Positions 46,251 to 57,784 of a DNA stretch of 64,000 nucleotides are shown here, piece by piece. The notes under the pieces were generated by a model. That model saw only the letters and a program-made list of their open reading frames with translations. It was not told the origin of the DNA and ran no database searches. Each line of letters starts with the position of its first letter. Position 1 is the stretch's first letter. The stretch covers positions 151,025,890-151,089,889 of the forward strand of contig OX336397.1 of assembly GCA_946902985.2 (NCBI GenBank), given 5' to 3'. The translations under genes were made by a program, and so were the position numbers. The DNA comes from Meconema thalassinum. Taxonomy: Eukaryota > Arthropoda > Insecta > Orthoptera > Tettigoniidae.

Positions 46251-46884
46251 ATTGGCTGTATTTAAAATTATAAATAGAAAATTGTAATGCTTCTTCGGGA
46301 AAAGAGTGGCCTTTTCAAGCGTAGCTACATCAGGTTGAATGGGAAATGAAGTAAGTCACTACACTGTAGATCGCGATCCAGCTTGCAGCGGTCACTGAGA
46401 CATATAGTTTCTTCAAGAAAAGTGAAAATAGGTAAGTTAAGAAAGGAGGCTGATTCTGCACTCGAGTCTTAGTGGAATTATAGAACATCCCGAGTGTGGT
46501 TTGAGCACGATGGGTGTCCTGCACACCACTCGCGTGTGGCTAGACTAACTCTATTTCCGGTTGGTCGATTGGGCGTGAAGGCATTATAAGTTGGCCACCA
46601 CGTACACCTGATTTGACACCTATTGACTATTTGGTTTTCCTGTTCAATTCAGGCTACTGTATTATTTCCATGCATTTCGAGCCCATGATTAAGTAAGATG
46701 ATATGAAATCGTACATGGAGTCCACAGGCAGGAAAAGTCGGTAATAGACAGGAAAAATCGGGAATTTTGTTTTTGGAAAGTCTGGAAAAAGTGTGTAAAA
46801 ATGGTGTGAGTCAGGAAGAAAATGCGAAAAGGATTAGAAATTCAGGAATGTTATATTAACCGTACAGTATTTTGTGTTTTGCAG
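46251..46884. other. Non-coding, no recognisable feature
   Basis: No motif-bearing ORF. It ends in the pyrimidine-rich stretch tattttgtgttttgcag. Confidence 0.4.
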
Positions 46885-46944
46885 CCATATTTTGAAGTGA
46901 ACTTATCTCTGAAGATGAAAAGCAATAACTCACTGGACATTATG
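46885..46944 (+). other. Candidate host exon (60 nt)
   Basis: Preceded by tttgtgttttgcag and followed by gtaagtttcc, both strong splice consensus. Frame 1 is open for exactly 20 codons, starting PYFEVNLSL. It does not join in frame directly to the segment at 385-443, so they would need an intervening exon or be unrelated. No family recognised. Confidence 0.3.
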
Positions 46945-47418
46945 GTAAGTTTCCATTATTACAGTACATCATACTAAAAACCTCTTTTACTTATTTTTGT
47001 ACGCTATTTTTGGCGTTGGCGTAGGGATGTGGCGAACCCAATACTATACTTTAGGTTATTAAGCCGGTACTTTGATTAATGTACTATTTCATTATAATTA
47101 TAATTTACCTTATTTTGTATTAAAAATGAAAAAAGAGGCGAGCGCTGCAAATAACAAAATATACGGTATAAATATATTTGTTTCCTCAATGAACCTTTCT
47201 TCCGATGTTACCATGACTTCACAAGTCAGGAATTTTGTTGAAAAATTGTCAGGAAAAGTCAGGAAAATTGACATTGAAAATTCTGTGGACACCATGTCGT
47301 AAGCAATATTGATTTTTACATGTACTGAATCTTTGATTCTCTGTCTGTGAATTACCTCAACACTAAACACGTTTAATTTTTTTGTTTTACTTGTTCAACC
47401 CAGACTTCTGTGTTGCTG
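46945..47418. other. Non-coding with caggaaaa(g/t)tc-like repeats nearby
   Basis: Several copies of caggaaaagtc or a close variant occur at ~46730-46780 and ~47225-47265. A 76-aa ORF at 47072-47302 overlaps them. No gene recognised. Confidence 0.35.
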
Positions 47419-47479
47419 AGGGGCCGATAGCCTAGATGTTAAGACCCATAAAACTTATCATCATCATCATCATCATCAT
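47419..47479 (+). mobile_element. Severely 5'-truncated retroelement tail
   Basis: gggccgatagcctagatgtt followed by (ATC)n is the same 3' terminus that ends the element at 48298-49138. Confidence 0.7.
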
Positions 47480-47780
47480 AGTACCGATAGCGGAGGCTAC
47501 GCTCGCTAAAGCGCAGCGTTAGGTCATGGGGCGAAGGTCTCTGCTGACTTGGTAGACACGTGGGTTCGAGCCCCACCGTCGGTCGTCCTTGAAATGGTTT
47601 TCCGTGGTTTCCCATTTTCAACACCAAGCAAATATTGGGACGGTACCTTCTGACAAGCCACGGCCGCTTCCTTCTACATCCTTGTCGGTTTTCATCCATT
47701 CATCTCATCTCTCATTTCGACGCGCAGGTCGCCCACGGCCGTCAACTAGAAAGACCTGTACTCGGCTTCTCCGGAGGTCA
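47480..47780 (+). mobile_element. tRNA-derived SINE (family E)
   Basis: A tRNA-like head with a B box, GGTTCGAGCCC (~47562), then the same body as 46060-46250 (gtttcccattttc, gggacggt, cacggccg). A 3' extension to ~47780 is probably part of it. Confidence 0.75.
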
Positions 47781-48297
47781 CACGAAAAAGAAAATCATTA
47801 TTGTATTATTTCCTTGTATTTCGAGCATATGATCAAAAATGGCACCATCTTCCTTGTACCCGGGTACATATTGAGACCCCAGTTCCGAAGGTCCTGAGTT
47901 TGATTTCTAGCTCTGACAAATAATTGAATTGTTTAAGGGTTGAGGAATATACTCAGCCTCACGGGGCAAGAGGTGGATTTAATTTCCTCTCTAGCCAGCC
48001 AAAAAGTGGTTCTTTGTGCTTTCTCAATTCTACTCCAGGAACATGCCAGCATTGTTCCTTATCTAAGACCCTCCTAAACCTAACAACAATTACAGGAACA
48101 AGCACTACTGCAGACATCACAATGACACATGTTAACACAGAAATTTTCAGGTGCATGGGGCTGTTGACCTCGATGTACAAATCCCTAAATGAAACAATAT
48201 CAACAACTCAAATAAGGTCAAATGAAATACCGTAGTAAATATCCATCTTACTGAATGAGTTTTACTATAAATAATGCGCTATTTATGTAATATCGTA
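47781..48297. other. Non-coding
   Basis: A 103-aa ORF (47924-48235) has no recognisable motif. Nothing else is seen. Confidence 0.4.
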
Positions 48298-49138
48298 CCC
48301 CCCCCCCCCCCCCCAGTGGCTCAATTCTAGTGGGACGTGGGATGGTGACTAAGGGACTCCAGCTGAGTCCGGCATTGCTTCCACTTTATTGTGTCGGGCT
48401 CCTCTCTGTTAACTTTCCTGTCGGCCTCCCTTGGTCAACTCTTGTTCTCTTCCGACCCCGACGGTATTAGGGTATCCGAGGCCTAGGGAGTCTCTTACTT
48501 TCCCGCCTTAATTGGCTCTTCTCTCATATTACCTAATCCCTCATTCTTCTAGGGATCAGCCTTCTTTTTCTTTTCATTATAGTTCCTTTTGTGTTTTAAG
48601 ATTCCCGCCCTGTTCTTATAATTTGGCTCCCTGTGTCTCTAAATTACAGTTTGTGAGTATTTTGAATTTCAACCACATTTTGTAAGTATTTTCAATCTAC
48701 ATTGAATTTTGTATTTATTTTCGATCTCAACTCCATTTTGTAAATATTTTTAATCTAAATTGCATTTTGTAAGTACCGGTATAGTATTTTGAATCGCGAG
48801 CTTCCACATATTGTGAGTATTTTGAATCTTAATTACATTTTGTAAGTATTTTCAATTTCAATTGCAGTAAGTATTTTGAACCTAAACTACATTTTGTGCG
48901 TATTTTCCCTCTAAATTCATTTTGTGAGTATTTTCCTTCTAAATTACAGTTACCTTTTGTAAGTATTTACACTCTACATTTTGTGAGTTATTTCAATCTG
49001 AGTTCCATTTTGTAAGTATTTTCAGTCCAGCTTAATTTTCGTTATGGTTTCCATTTCATTGTCATTTTCGCCATCCCCCAGGCCGATAACCTAGATGTTA
49101 GGCCCCTTAAAACAACAATTATCATCATTATCATCATC
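48298..49138 (+). mobile_element. 5'-truncated non-LTR retroelement with poly(C) 5' junction
   Basis: Flanked by an 11-bp duplication, gtaatatcgta (48287-48297, 49139-49149). It begins with 17 consecutive C, contains untranslated sequence with cctcccttggtcaactcttg and ccgaccccgacggtatta, then a minisatellite, and ends ggccgataacctagatgtta with an ATC-type tail. No coding sequence remains, so the superfamily is uncertain. Confidence 0.75.
48646..49036. repeat. Degenerate ~32-bp minisatellite
   Basis: About a dozen variants of attttgtaagtattttcaat followed by ctaaattac-like sequence, inside the retroelement's 3' untranslated part. Confidence 0.85.
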
Positions 49139-49149
49139 GTAATATCGTA

Positions 49150-49249
49150 ACGAGGAGAACAATACATCTTATTTCATAGTCTGCAGAGGCTTGTTAGTTA
49201 TTGTTGTTTTAAAGGACAGAACAGCGTCGTAATCTCCCGCTTTGCAGAG
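49150..49249. other. Short non-coding spacer
   Basis: Nothing recognised. Confidence 0.4.
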
Positions 49250-50765
49250 GCTACTCCATTTTTAGCCTATTTTCATTTTATGAAAAAAAAAAATATGCTT
49301 ATGGGATCACATTTTGTCCGTGTGTCTGTGTGTGCGCGTGTGTGTGTGTGAGTGTGTGTGTCCCCCTAATAACTTTTAAACGGCTGGTGCGATTTCAATG
49401 GAACTCGGTAAGATCATAGTACCATTTTGGCCGACCCTGACCGTGCCCTTCTAATTTTATTGCGCCTCACCAATCCAACCTGGCGTGTGTGCGAAATATT
49501 TCACCAGCATTCAGTATCTCCGAAACTATTACCGATATCACCCTGAAATTGTGTACGGTGATAAAGGGCACGACTAGAAGTTTACCTATGAGACTTTCAA
49601 AACCCTGGTTACTACAAAACCAACATGGCGGCCAAGCGAAGTTGAGACTTTTAAATAGACTTTTCTCGTGATTTAACCATCTAAATGTAATGTAACTTGG
49701 TAAAGAAAATTTTTATACACATTGTAATGTACTGGCGTCTAATTTAGTTCAATTGTTTACATAACCTCAAAATGGCGGCTGTGCGAAATATTTCACTGGA
49801 ATTCTATATCTGCGAAACTATTACAGATATCACCCTGAAATTTTGTACGTTGGTAAAGGGCTCTGGTACAAGTTTATATATGCAACTTTCATAACCTGCA
49901 AATTACAAAACGAACATGGCGGCCATGCGAATTTGAAACATTTGAATAGACTTTTCTCGTGATTTAACTCTCTGAGCGTAGTGAAATTTGGTACAGTAAA
50001 TGATTATACATATTGTAACGCACTGGCATCTAATTTACTTCAATTGTTTAAATAACCTCAAGATGGCAGCTGTGCGAAATGTTAATATTAAGTGTTTATT
50101 TAAGGTGTCATAATCAGGCGATCGAAGTGAAAGTTTGAATAATGAACCTACGAAATAATTTTCCTTTAATGGTACATAACTCTACGGCCTATACATATAA
50201 CAATCCAAAATGGCGAGGATCCGAAATATTTAGACGATTCTGAATATGTACGAATCTTTTACAGCAATCAAACTGAATTTTTTTTAGGTTCTTAGAGGCT
50301 ATGAACTTAAGTTCACCTATAGGACTTTCAGTAACCAGGTGAGCACTTATCCAACATGGCGGTGACGCATTGTATAAATATTTAAATGTACGTTTCTCGC
50401 CATTTAATCATCTGAGTGCAGTGAAACTTCGCACGTTAAATGCTTATACAAATGCTAATCCACTAGCATCTAATTTATTTCAATTGTTTTCATAACCACA
50501 AGATGGCTGCTGTGCAAAATTTTAAAATCTTGTTTTTACTTCTTGTGTTCTAATCATGCGATTGAAGTTTGAATACCACACGTACCCAATAATCTCCATG
50601 TAATAGTACATAAATAAAAATCCAACCTGGCGACCATCTGAAATATTTAGACCGAATCTATCACAACCTTCAAACTGAAATTTTGTATGTTGATAGAGGC
50701 AATTAACACGAGTAGTATATATGAAAATAGGCTGTATAGTTCTTCACGGACCTACTTGTTTTTTA
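49250..50765 (+). mobile_element. MITE-like unit with ~292-bp subrepeats, copy 2
   Basis: Direct copy of 43666-45459 without the SINE, with the same start (ttagcctattttcattttatg), GT-rich tract, subrepeats and end (atatatgaaaataggctgta). Copy 1 and copy 2 are clearly diverged by substitutions and indels. Confidence 0.65.
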
Positions 50766-51836
50766 TAATATTTTCCTTTCTCGTTCCTGTTATCCACTGG
50801 TGAGGGTAAAGCTCACGAAGTGTGTTATGCATCAGGGAGTAGGCTAATGACTGAAAACGTAATTGCAATTCAAAAGCAAATACAACCTAGACATTGTTCA
50901 GAGGCGTTAAATGCTTTCAAATATCGGAAGAGGAGGGAAAGGGGAGCGTTGGGACTATGCTGGGAAATCAGATACAAATAGTAGGCTATTTGTTATAATT
51001 ATTCCAACGTATTGATGATTTTACCGCACTGTAGTGCTATTAATAACTAGTAATTAAAGTAATAATAGATATATTCATTTCACATTTGAGGGAACAGTCA
51101 GGGTTGGTCAGATATTGAGTCCCGTGAAAAGTTTTGTGCCTTAGCTCGTTCTTACTAATAACTAATAGCCTACTTGAAACCACAAAATTGATCTTTCTTT
51201 TAACTAGTTAATCTTTCAAATCAATGTTGATGTTTTGAATTGAAAAGCATCATGCACTTTACTGGAGATCCACCCCGAACCTTTCAGTTGAATAACAGGG
51301 GGGAGTGATGTCCTTGCTTTATAATTTAAAAGGGAGCCGGTGCCAATGAATTTGTTTCATTGTCCCATTTTACCAAACAGCTAGCGACGTAGAAATTATT
51401 AAACAACAAATGAAACTTCATTTCTCTATTTCTTTGATCACTCATTTACATTTCCCAAAGAACGACTACGGTTCTGATTTCCGGATATTCATTTTGTTTT
51501 GATGCAGATTACGCCTGCGAATGAGTCTAGGCTAGGTAAGGGCACCAACAAGCCGTATTTCACATTCAGCTGGAACGTACTAGCCATTATAACATCGCGT
51601 CACCAAAAGGAGGCTTGGCATAGCACAATTTTCATATCCTTGATTTCCCCGAAAGTACTTGTCCGATTTCGAAAATAATCACACCGTTGAAATTGTCTCA
51701 GTGAAAACTGTTATCCTGTATGCAAAAAATAGTATAAGTTAGTTTATGTGTCCCTTGGCACCATTCACAAAAGTGAAAACAGAATACCGATATCTTTCAT
51801 GGTTTAGACGTTAACATCTTAGCTGAATAACCCTGT
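50766..51836 (-). repeat. Right arm of the large inverted repeat
   Basis: The reverse complement aligns to 45985-45460 and then 43665-43551. Landmarks are cataacacacttcgtgagc, ccagtggataac, ggtgacgcgatg and gccaccattc-side sequence. It marks the empty site of the MITE-like insertion in the left arm near 51743. Confidence 0.7.
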
Positions 51837-51899
51837 ATATATATATATATTTAATATTTTATTTATTTATTCGTTAATTCCCCATAAGGAGAGCGTTAC

Positions 51900-52135
51900 A
51901 ACACAATCAATTTTCATATTTTATTCTGGCCCTTTCTTCTTTTATCCCCAAAACCTCTCATATACACACTATGCTTCCTCTTTCTCTCCTCCGTCCACTT
52001 CTTTCCCGGTTGTCTCTCTTTGGGAATTTGCTCAAACTTCTGTTGTCTAAGTTTTTCTCTGTATATGTTCCTGTCTGTCGTGTCGTCTGTAGAGATGTTT
52101 AGTTTCTTGAGGTCTTCCACGGTTTGCTTATTATT
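51900..52135 (-). pseudogene. 3' fragment of a LINE related to 40304-43550
   Basis: A 68-aa minus-strand ORF (51914-52120) contains QPGKKWTEERKRKH, matching KRPGTKWTEERK at the C-terminus of the decayed LINE. An ATA/AATA-rich tail follows on the minus strand (to ~51838). Strongly 5'-truncated. Confidence 0.65.
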
Positions 52136-52151
52136 TATTTATTTATTTAAT

Positions 52152-55100
52152 ACTAGCTGAACCCGGCATGCGTTGAAATGCCAATCAAAGAAAGTGTTTG
52201 CGATTTAATTTTGTTTGTAGAAGTGCTTTTGGTTACACATTTCTTTTTTTCAATTTCCGCTAACTGCCCCCAAACTATTGTAAAATGGATTAACTAATTT
52301 CATATATACGATTCGAGTGCTGTCAATCATTTGTTGAATCATCTCGTTCGCTACCTACTGTGAAATAGATTTATTAAGTTAGAAACCTACACGTAAGTGC
52401 ACACAACAACTCATCAGAGTTTCATCACGATCGATGAATGGTATATGAACGCATGCAGGATTTTGTTGAAACGCTTCAAGCGTCGTCACTCATTTGTTGC
52501 ATCTACTAGTGCGCTAAATATTGTAAAATGGATTTACTTAGTCGAAATCCTTCCCTGGCGTGTACAAAATAACTCATCAAAGTTTCATCGCAATTGGAGG
52601 AATGGCATATGAACGCAAACGGGATTTTGTTTCGACAATTCGCATGCCGTCACTCATTTGTTGTATCTACTCGTACGCTACCTTTTGTAAAATGGATTTA
52701 CTAAGCCTGAAACCTTCCCTGGAGTGTACTCACCGATCCACCAAAGTTTCATCGCAATCGGATGAATGTTATATGAACGCAAACGGGACATTGTTGAAAC
52801 GATTTACGTGCCGTCGTCCATTAGATGAATCTTCTCGTGCGCTACCTATTGTAAAATGCATGTACTAAGCCTGAAACCTTCGCTGGAGTGTACATAACAT
52901 CTCACCCAAGTGTCATCACTATCGGACGAATGGTATATGAACGCGTAAGGGCCTTTGTTGAAACGCTTCGCACGTCGTCGCTCATTTGTTGAATCTACTC
53001 GTGCTCTACCAATATTGTAAAATGGATTTCCTAAGTTGAAGACCTTCCCTGGCGTGTACACAACAAAAAATCAAAGTTTTATCGCAATCTGATGAATGGC
53101 ATATAAACGCATTCGGGATTTTTTTTAAACGATTCGCGTGCCGTCACTCATGTGGTGAATCTACTCATGCGCTACCTATTGTAAAACAGATTTACTATGC
53201 CTGAAACCCTCCTTGGAGTGTACTAAAGGGTTCACCAAAGTTTCATCCGAATCGGATGAATGGTATATGAACGCTAGTGGGAATTTTTTGAAACGAATCG
53301 CAAGCAATTTTGTTGCAGTACTCGCGCGCTATCTGTTGTAAATTGGGTTTACTATGCCTATAACGTTCCCGGGAGTGTGCACAACAACTCAACAAAATTT
53401 GATCGCAATCGGATGAATTGTGTTTGAACGCAACGCCATCACTCATTTGTTTGTACTACTCGCTCTCTATATATTGTAAATTGGATTAACTACATCTATA
53501 AATATCCCGGGAGTGTGCACAACAACTCATCAAAGTTTAATCGCAGTCGATGAATGATATATAAACGAATACAAGATTTTGTTGAAACGCTTCACGCATC
53601 GTCACTCAATTGTTGAATAAACTCGTGCGCAACCTATTGTAAAATGCATGTACTAATCCAGAAACCTTCCTTGGAGTGTACAAAAAAACTCACCCAAGTT
53701 TCATCGCTTTCGCATGGCGATGAATGGTATATGAACGCATACGGGATTTTGTTGAAAAGCTTCGCGCGTCATCATTCATTTGTTACATCTACTCGTACAA
53801 TACCTATTGTAAAGTGTATTTACTAAGTGGAAAACCTTCCCAGGGGTGTACACAACAACTCATCAATGTTTCATCGCAATCAGATGAATGGCATATGAAC
53901 GCATACGGGATTTTGTTTAAACAATACTCGTGCCGTCACTCATTTGTTGAATCTACTCATACGCTACCTATTGTAAAATAGATTTACTAAGCCTGAAACT
54001 ATTCCTGGAGTGTACTCAACGATTCAACAAAGTCTCATCGCAATCGAATGAATGGTATATGAACGCACATGGGACTCTTTTGAAACGATTCGCGTGCCGT
54101 CGCTCATTTCTTGAATCTACTCGTGCGCTACCTATCGTGAAATGCATGTACTAAACCAGACACCTTCCTTGGAGTGTACACAACAATTCACCAAAGTTTC
54201 ATCGCAATCGAATGAATAATGTATGAACGCATACGGGACTTTGATGAAACGATTCGCGCACCATCGCTCATTTGTTGAATCTACTCGCGCGCTACCTATT
54301 GCAAATTGAATTTATTAAGCCAGAAAACTTTCCTGGAGTGCACATATCAATTCACCAAAGTTTTATCGCAATCGGATGAATGGTATATGAACGCATACGG
54401 TACTTGGTTGAAACGATTCACGTGCCGTCGCTCATTTGTTGAATAAACTCGTGCGCAACCTATTGTAAAATGCATGTACTAATCCAGAAACCTTCCTTGG
54501 ACTGTACACAAAAACTCACCCAAGTTTCATCGCTTTCGCACGAATGGTATATGAACGCGTATGGGACTTTTTTTGAAACGCTTCGCGCGTTGTCGCTCAT
54601 TTGTTGAATCTTCTCATGCGCTACCTATTGAAAAGTGGATGATCCAAGCCAGAAACCTTCCCTGATGTATACACAACATCTCACCCATGTTTCATCGCTA
54701 TCGGACGAATTGTATATGAACGCATACGGTACTTTGTTGAAACGCTTCGCACGTCGTCGCTCATTTGATGAATCTATTCGTTCGCCACCTATTGTAAAAT
54801 GAATTTACCAAGTCAAAAACCTTCCCTGATGTGTACACAACATCTCACCCATGTTTCATCGCTATCGGACGAATGGTATACGAACGCATATGGGACTTTA
54901 TTGAAACGTTTCACGCGTCGTCGCTCATTTGTTGAATCTGCTCGTGCGCTACTTATTGTAAAATGGATTTACTGAGCCAGAAACCTTCCCTGGAGTGAAC
55001 ACAACATCTCACTGAAGTTTAATTGCAAGGGGATGAATGGTATATGAACGCATGTGGTATTTGTTGAAACGAATCTCACGCCATTTTGTTGAAGCTACTC

Positions 55101-55507
55101 GCGCGCCATCTATTGTAAATTGGATTTACTATGCCTATAACTTTCCCGGAAGTGTGCACAACACTTGCTCACCAAAGTTTGATCGCAATTGGATGAATTG
55201 TATATGAACGCATAGCCAACACTCATTTGTTTAAACTACTCGCGCGCTGTCTATTGTAAATTGGATTATCTATGCCTATAACCATCCCGGAAGAGTGGTA
55301 AACAACCTTCCAAAATTTGGTCGCAATCGGATGAATTGTAGGCCATATGAACCCATCACCAACACTCATTTGTTTAAGATACTCGCGCGCTCTCTTTAGT
55401 AAATTGGAATAACTATGCCTATAACCATCCCGGATGTGTTCACAACAACTCACCAAAATTTGATCGCAATCGGATGAATGGTTTATGAACGCATAACAGA
55501 CGAACAT

Positions 55508-55509
<2 letters not shown>
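52152..55509. repeat. ~165-bp tandem satellite block (about 20 copies)
   Basis: Opens with tactagctgaacccggcatg, then repeats blocks such as gctacctattgtaaaatg, ccttccctggagtgtaca, agtttcatcgcaatcgga and ggtatatgaacgcatacggg every ~165 bp. Starts are visible near 52352, 52511, 52678, 52842, 53006 and 53171, and continue to ~55490. Copies differ by 10-25% by eye. ORFs of 60-123 aa within it are artefacts of the periodicity. It may be the interior of one transposon-like unit, since it is bounded by a distinctive start and a (TA)n end. Confidence 0.85.

Positions 55510-55553
<44 letters not shown>
55510..55553. repeat. (TA)n microsatellite
   Basis: About 22 TA units at the end of the satellite block. 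Confidence 0.95.
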
Positions 55554-55557
<4 letters not shown>

Positions 55558-57110
55558 GAAAATGTGTCTGTATTTTCTGAATTTCCACAGACATTTGTGA
55601 TATTTGCGCGTTTCGGACTGTTTTATGACGGATTTACGAAAAAATAATTATGTCATGGCAACATCATGGCCTCATCTTGATGTAGATATCACTCCGTCCA
55701 GTCCCCTCACGTATGAGCTTAGTGCCTCTTATTTTCACTGAATAGTTCCATTTCAAAATTCTTCACCGACTCTTCAACAGCACAGGTTAGAAAATTTACT
55801 CGTTCCATTCTGGAAATCATAAGTACCTGCTCCACGAACAATGTAGACACAATTCTTCCTCTCAGCAAACTGCAACCGGCTTTATGTAAGCAGTAATTTA
55901 ATAACATTCACAGCTGTTCATAAACTGCGCGTGTATTATCGAAATACAAATTGCATCAGCATGTCCTCCTTCGATGATAAGGGCCTCGCGTATTCTCAAA
56001 TGTTTTCTGCACAAAATATTCCATATTGTAGCTCCCATCTAAGGCTAGTTGCGATGGGCTAGTTATTTCGTTATCAAACCAATATGCGTTTGCACTATTA
56101 TACACGTTAAACCCGACCGTCTGATACAGTAATTGCGCCCGGTATAACATCGGTGACCTGTAATTATATGGTCACTCGGGACTCCGATAAAATCACGCCC
56201 GGTTTACGGCGACACTTAGAACTGTGGTGACACAGCACACACTGTCCTCTACGATCACGATCGAATGTTAAATCACTCATGTTCCGCACGACGGAGCACT
56301 GTCCCGTACGCACATAAAAGCATGTGTCTGTCTCCTCGATGAGACAAGTTGCCGAAAAAAAGGACTGAGCACGTGGTCAGAGGCAGCGCGCTCTGGCGGA
56401 GATAGTATTCAGGTACGCGTGACGTTACTGAACCTTGCGGTCACGCACACAGCGTTAACATGCGGTGCTTTGGGCTAGGATTTCTCGCGGGGTTGCCACT
56501 CCGTGCTTATATTGGGGTAATATGTTGGGCACAGTACTAGGGATTGGTGATTTTTTTTTAGGTTTTGAGAATTTTCGAGATTTATTGTTGGAATTTAGAA
56601 ACCTCATAGGCACCGTGTGAATGGTGTAGAAAAATGGGTTACCGTCCGTTGACTAGCATGCACTGATTACAAAACAGCAGGTCGGGAACCCACGGGTGAA
56701 GTCATATTCAACTCTTAAAACATCTTCAGATGAATTTTAAGAGTTCAGTCAGTTACTGTAACGGTAGAAGCCTGACCATTGAGAGATAATTTTCCTATCG
56801 ATCGCATTACACCCTAGGCAACGGATAATTACATACCGTCGTAGTTAGAAGAGAGAACAAGAGTTGACCCAAGGTGGAGGACATGAAAGATGACAGTGAA
56901 GAACCTAGCCCCATGTAAGTGAAATATATGCCATACACGGCTGGGAGCCCCTTGGTCGCTTACCGACATTCCACTCGTTGAAAACTCCATGATGTGAGAA
57001 TTTTAGAAACAGTTATGGGAATTCCTGTGTGAGAATATAGCTGTAGACTGCACGGCTACGCAATCTTCTCAGCCAGGTGTCTTACCATCTGTCTGCCCTA
57101 GGGGAAAACA
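55554..57110. other. Non-coding region upstream of the BEL/Pao element
   Basis: No ORF with motifs and no clear repeat boundary. Moderately GC-rich at 56340-56520. An inverted pair acatcttcagatg lies near 56730. Confidence 0.4.
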
Positions 57111-57462
57111 TGTTGCTACCAGCTTGTGTCCTTTCTGAACAATGGCTATTGTTAATGCACATTCAGCATTAACAATTTTGCTAGTCTAGTTTAGATTTTC
57201 CTTGGAGTCAGTCACCATAGAAATCAACAGATATAGGCTCGACAATATTCATTATTCTTTTTCATGGCAGTGGAATCAAGTGGTGCAGTAAACGAATGAC
57301 CGGCGTATTTTAACTGATTTCAAATACTGTATACTACATTTCATTATTTCTTAATTACATTAAGTGGTCCTCCGCAAATAACCTTAAATAAACGTAATAT
57401 ATACTGCGACCACCAGAGGTATGGTTCGGTCGTCAAAACACATTCTAATTCGCGATCAAACA
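57111..57462 (+). repeat. Candidate 5' LTR of the BEL/Pao element
   Basis: Starts TGTTGCTACC and ends ATCAAACA, with AATAAA at ~57386. Directly downstream, TTTTGGTCTTCTAGCGGG resembles the primer-site region following BEL-type LTRs. The 3' LTR lies outside the window, so the boundaries are a guess. Confidence 0.45.
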
Positions 57463-57760
57463 TTTTGGTCTTCTAGCGGGCCGGATATTCCAATTTACAT
57501 TTGTTACAGTGACAGTATATACAGTGCCTTTATAATAACCACAGTGTTATGACAATATTACTACGATCTTACGACGCCAAATCGTGCCTACCAACCTCGC
57601 CGGTCATAACTGCCGCGCTATGGAACGTATAAATTGTGAACAATTTGCAATGGCAACCCTAAGTCATTGAATCAGAAGGATCTTTGATGACTACAAATCC
57701 TTACCGCACCTTACAAGGCCAGATCCAATTTATTCTTATATTAATTTCTATCCTTTCACT
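57463..57760 (+). other. BEL/Pao leader between LTR and gag
   Basis: Probably the primer-binding site at its left edge and an untranslated leader up to the gag start codon at 57761. Confidence 0.4.
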
Positions 57761-57784
57761 ATGGCAGAGGAGAGTATTAAAATA
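57761..57784 (+). pseudogene. First codons of BEL/Pao gag, cut by mariner
   Basis: ATG at 57761 opens eight codons (MAEESIKI). The frame resumes at 59290 on the other side of the mariner, with Lys/Arg-rich sequence typical of BEL gag N-termini, if the insertion and one TA copy are discounted. Confidence 0.7.

Larger units (their letters stand above)
43551..51836. mobile_element. Large inverted-repeat structure (foldback-like)
   Basis: The termini acagggttatttagctaaga and tcttagctgaataaccctgt are inverted. Homology continues inward: 43551-43665 plus 45460-45985 on the left pairs with ~50775-51836 on the right. The left arm is split by a MITE-like insertion; the right arm has ~450 bp extra near 50890-51350, or the left arm lost it. 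The ~4.8-kb centre carries SINEs, a LINE tail and a second MITE-like copy. There is no transposase, so it is either a non-autonomous foldback transposon or two inverted copies of one repeat. Confidence 0.6.

Noticed and set aside
52152..55509. CRISPR-like array
   Set aside because: The ~165-bp units are contiguous and diverged, with no short identical repeats separated by unique spacers. The sequence is eukaryotic.
52397..55594. Multiple 60-123-aa ORFs in the satellite block
   Set aside because: They recur because the ~165-bp unit (55 codons) is close to a multiple of three. They are scattered on both strands and not conserved between units.
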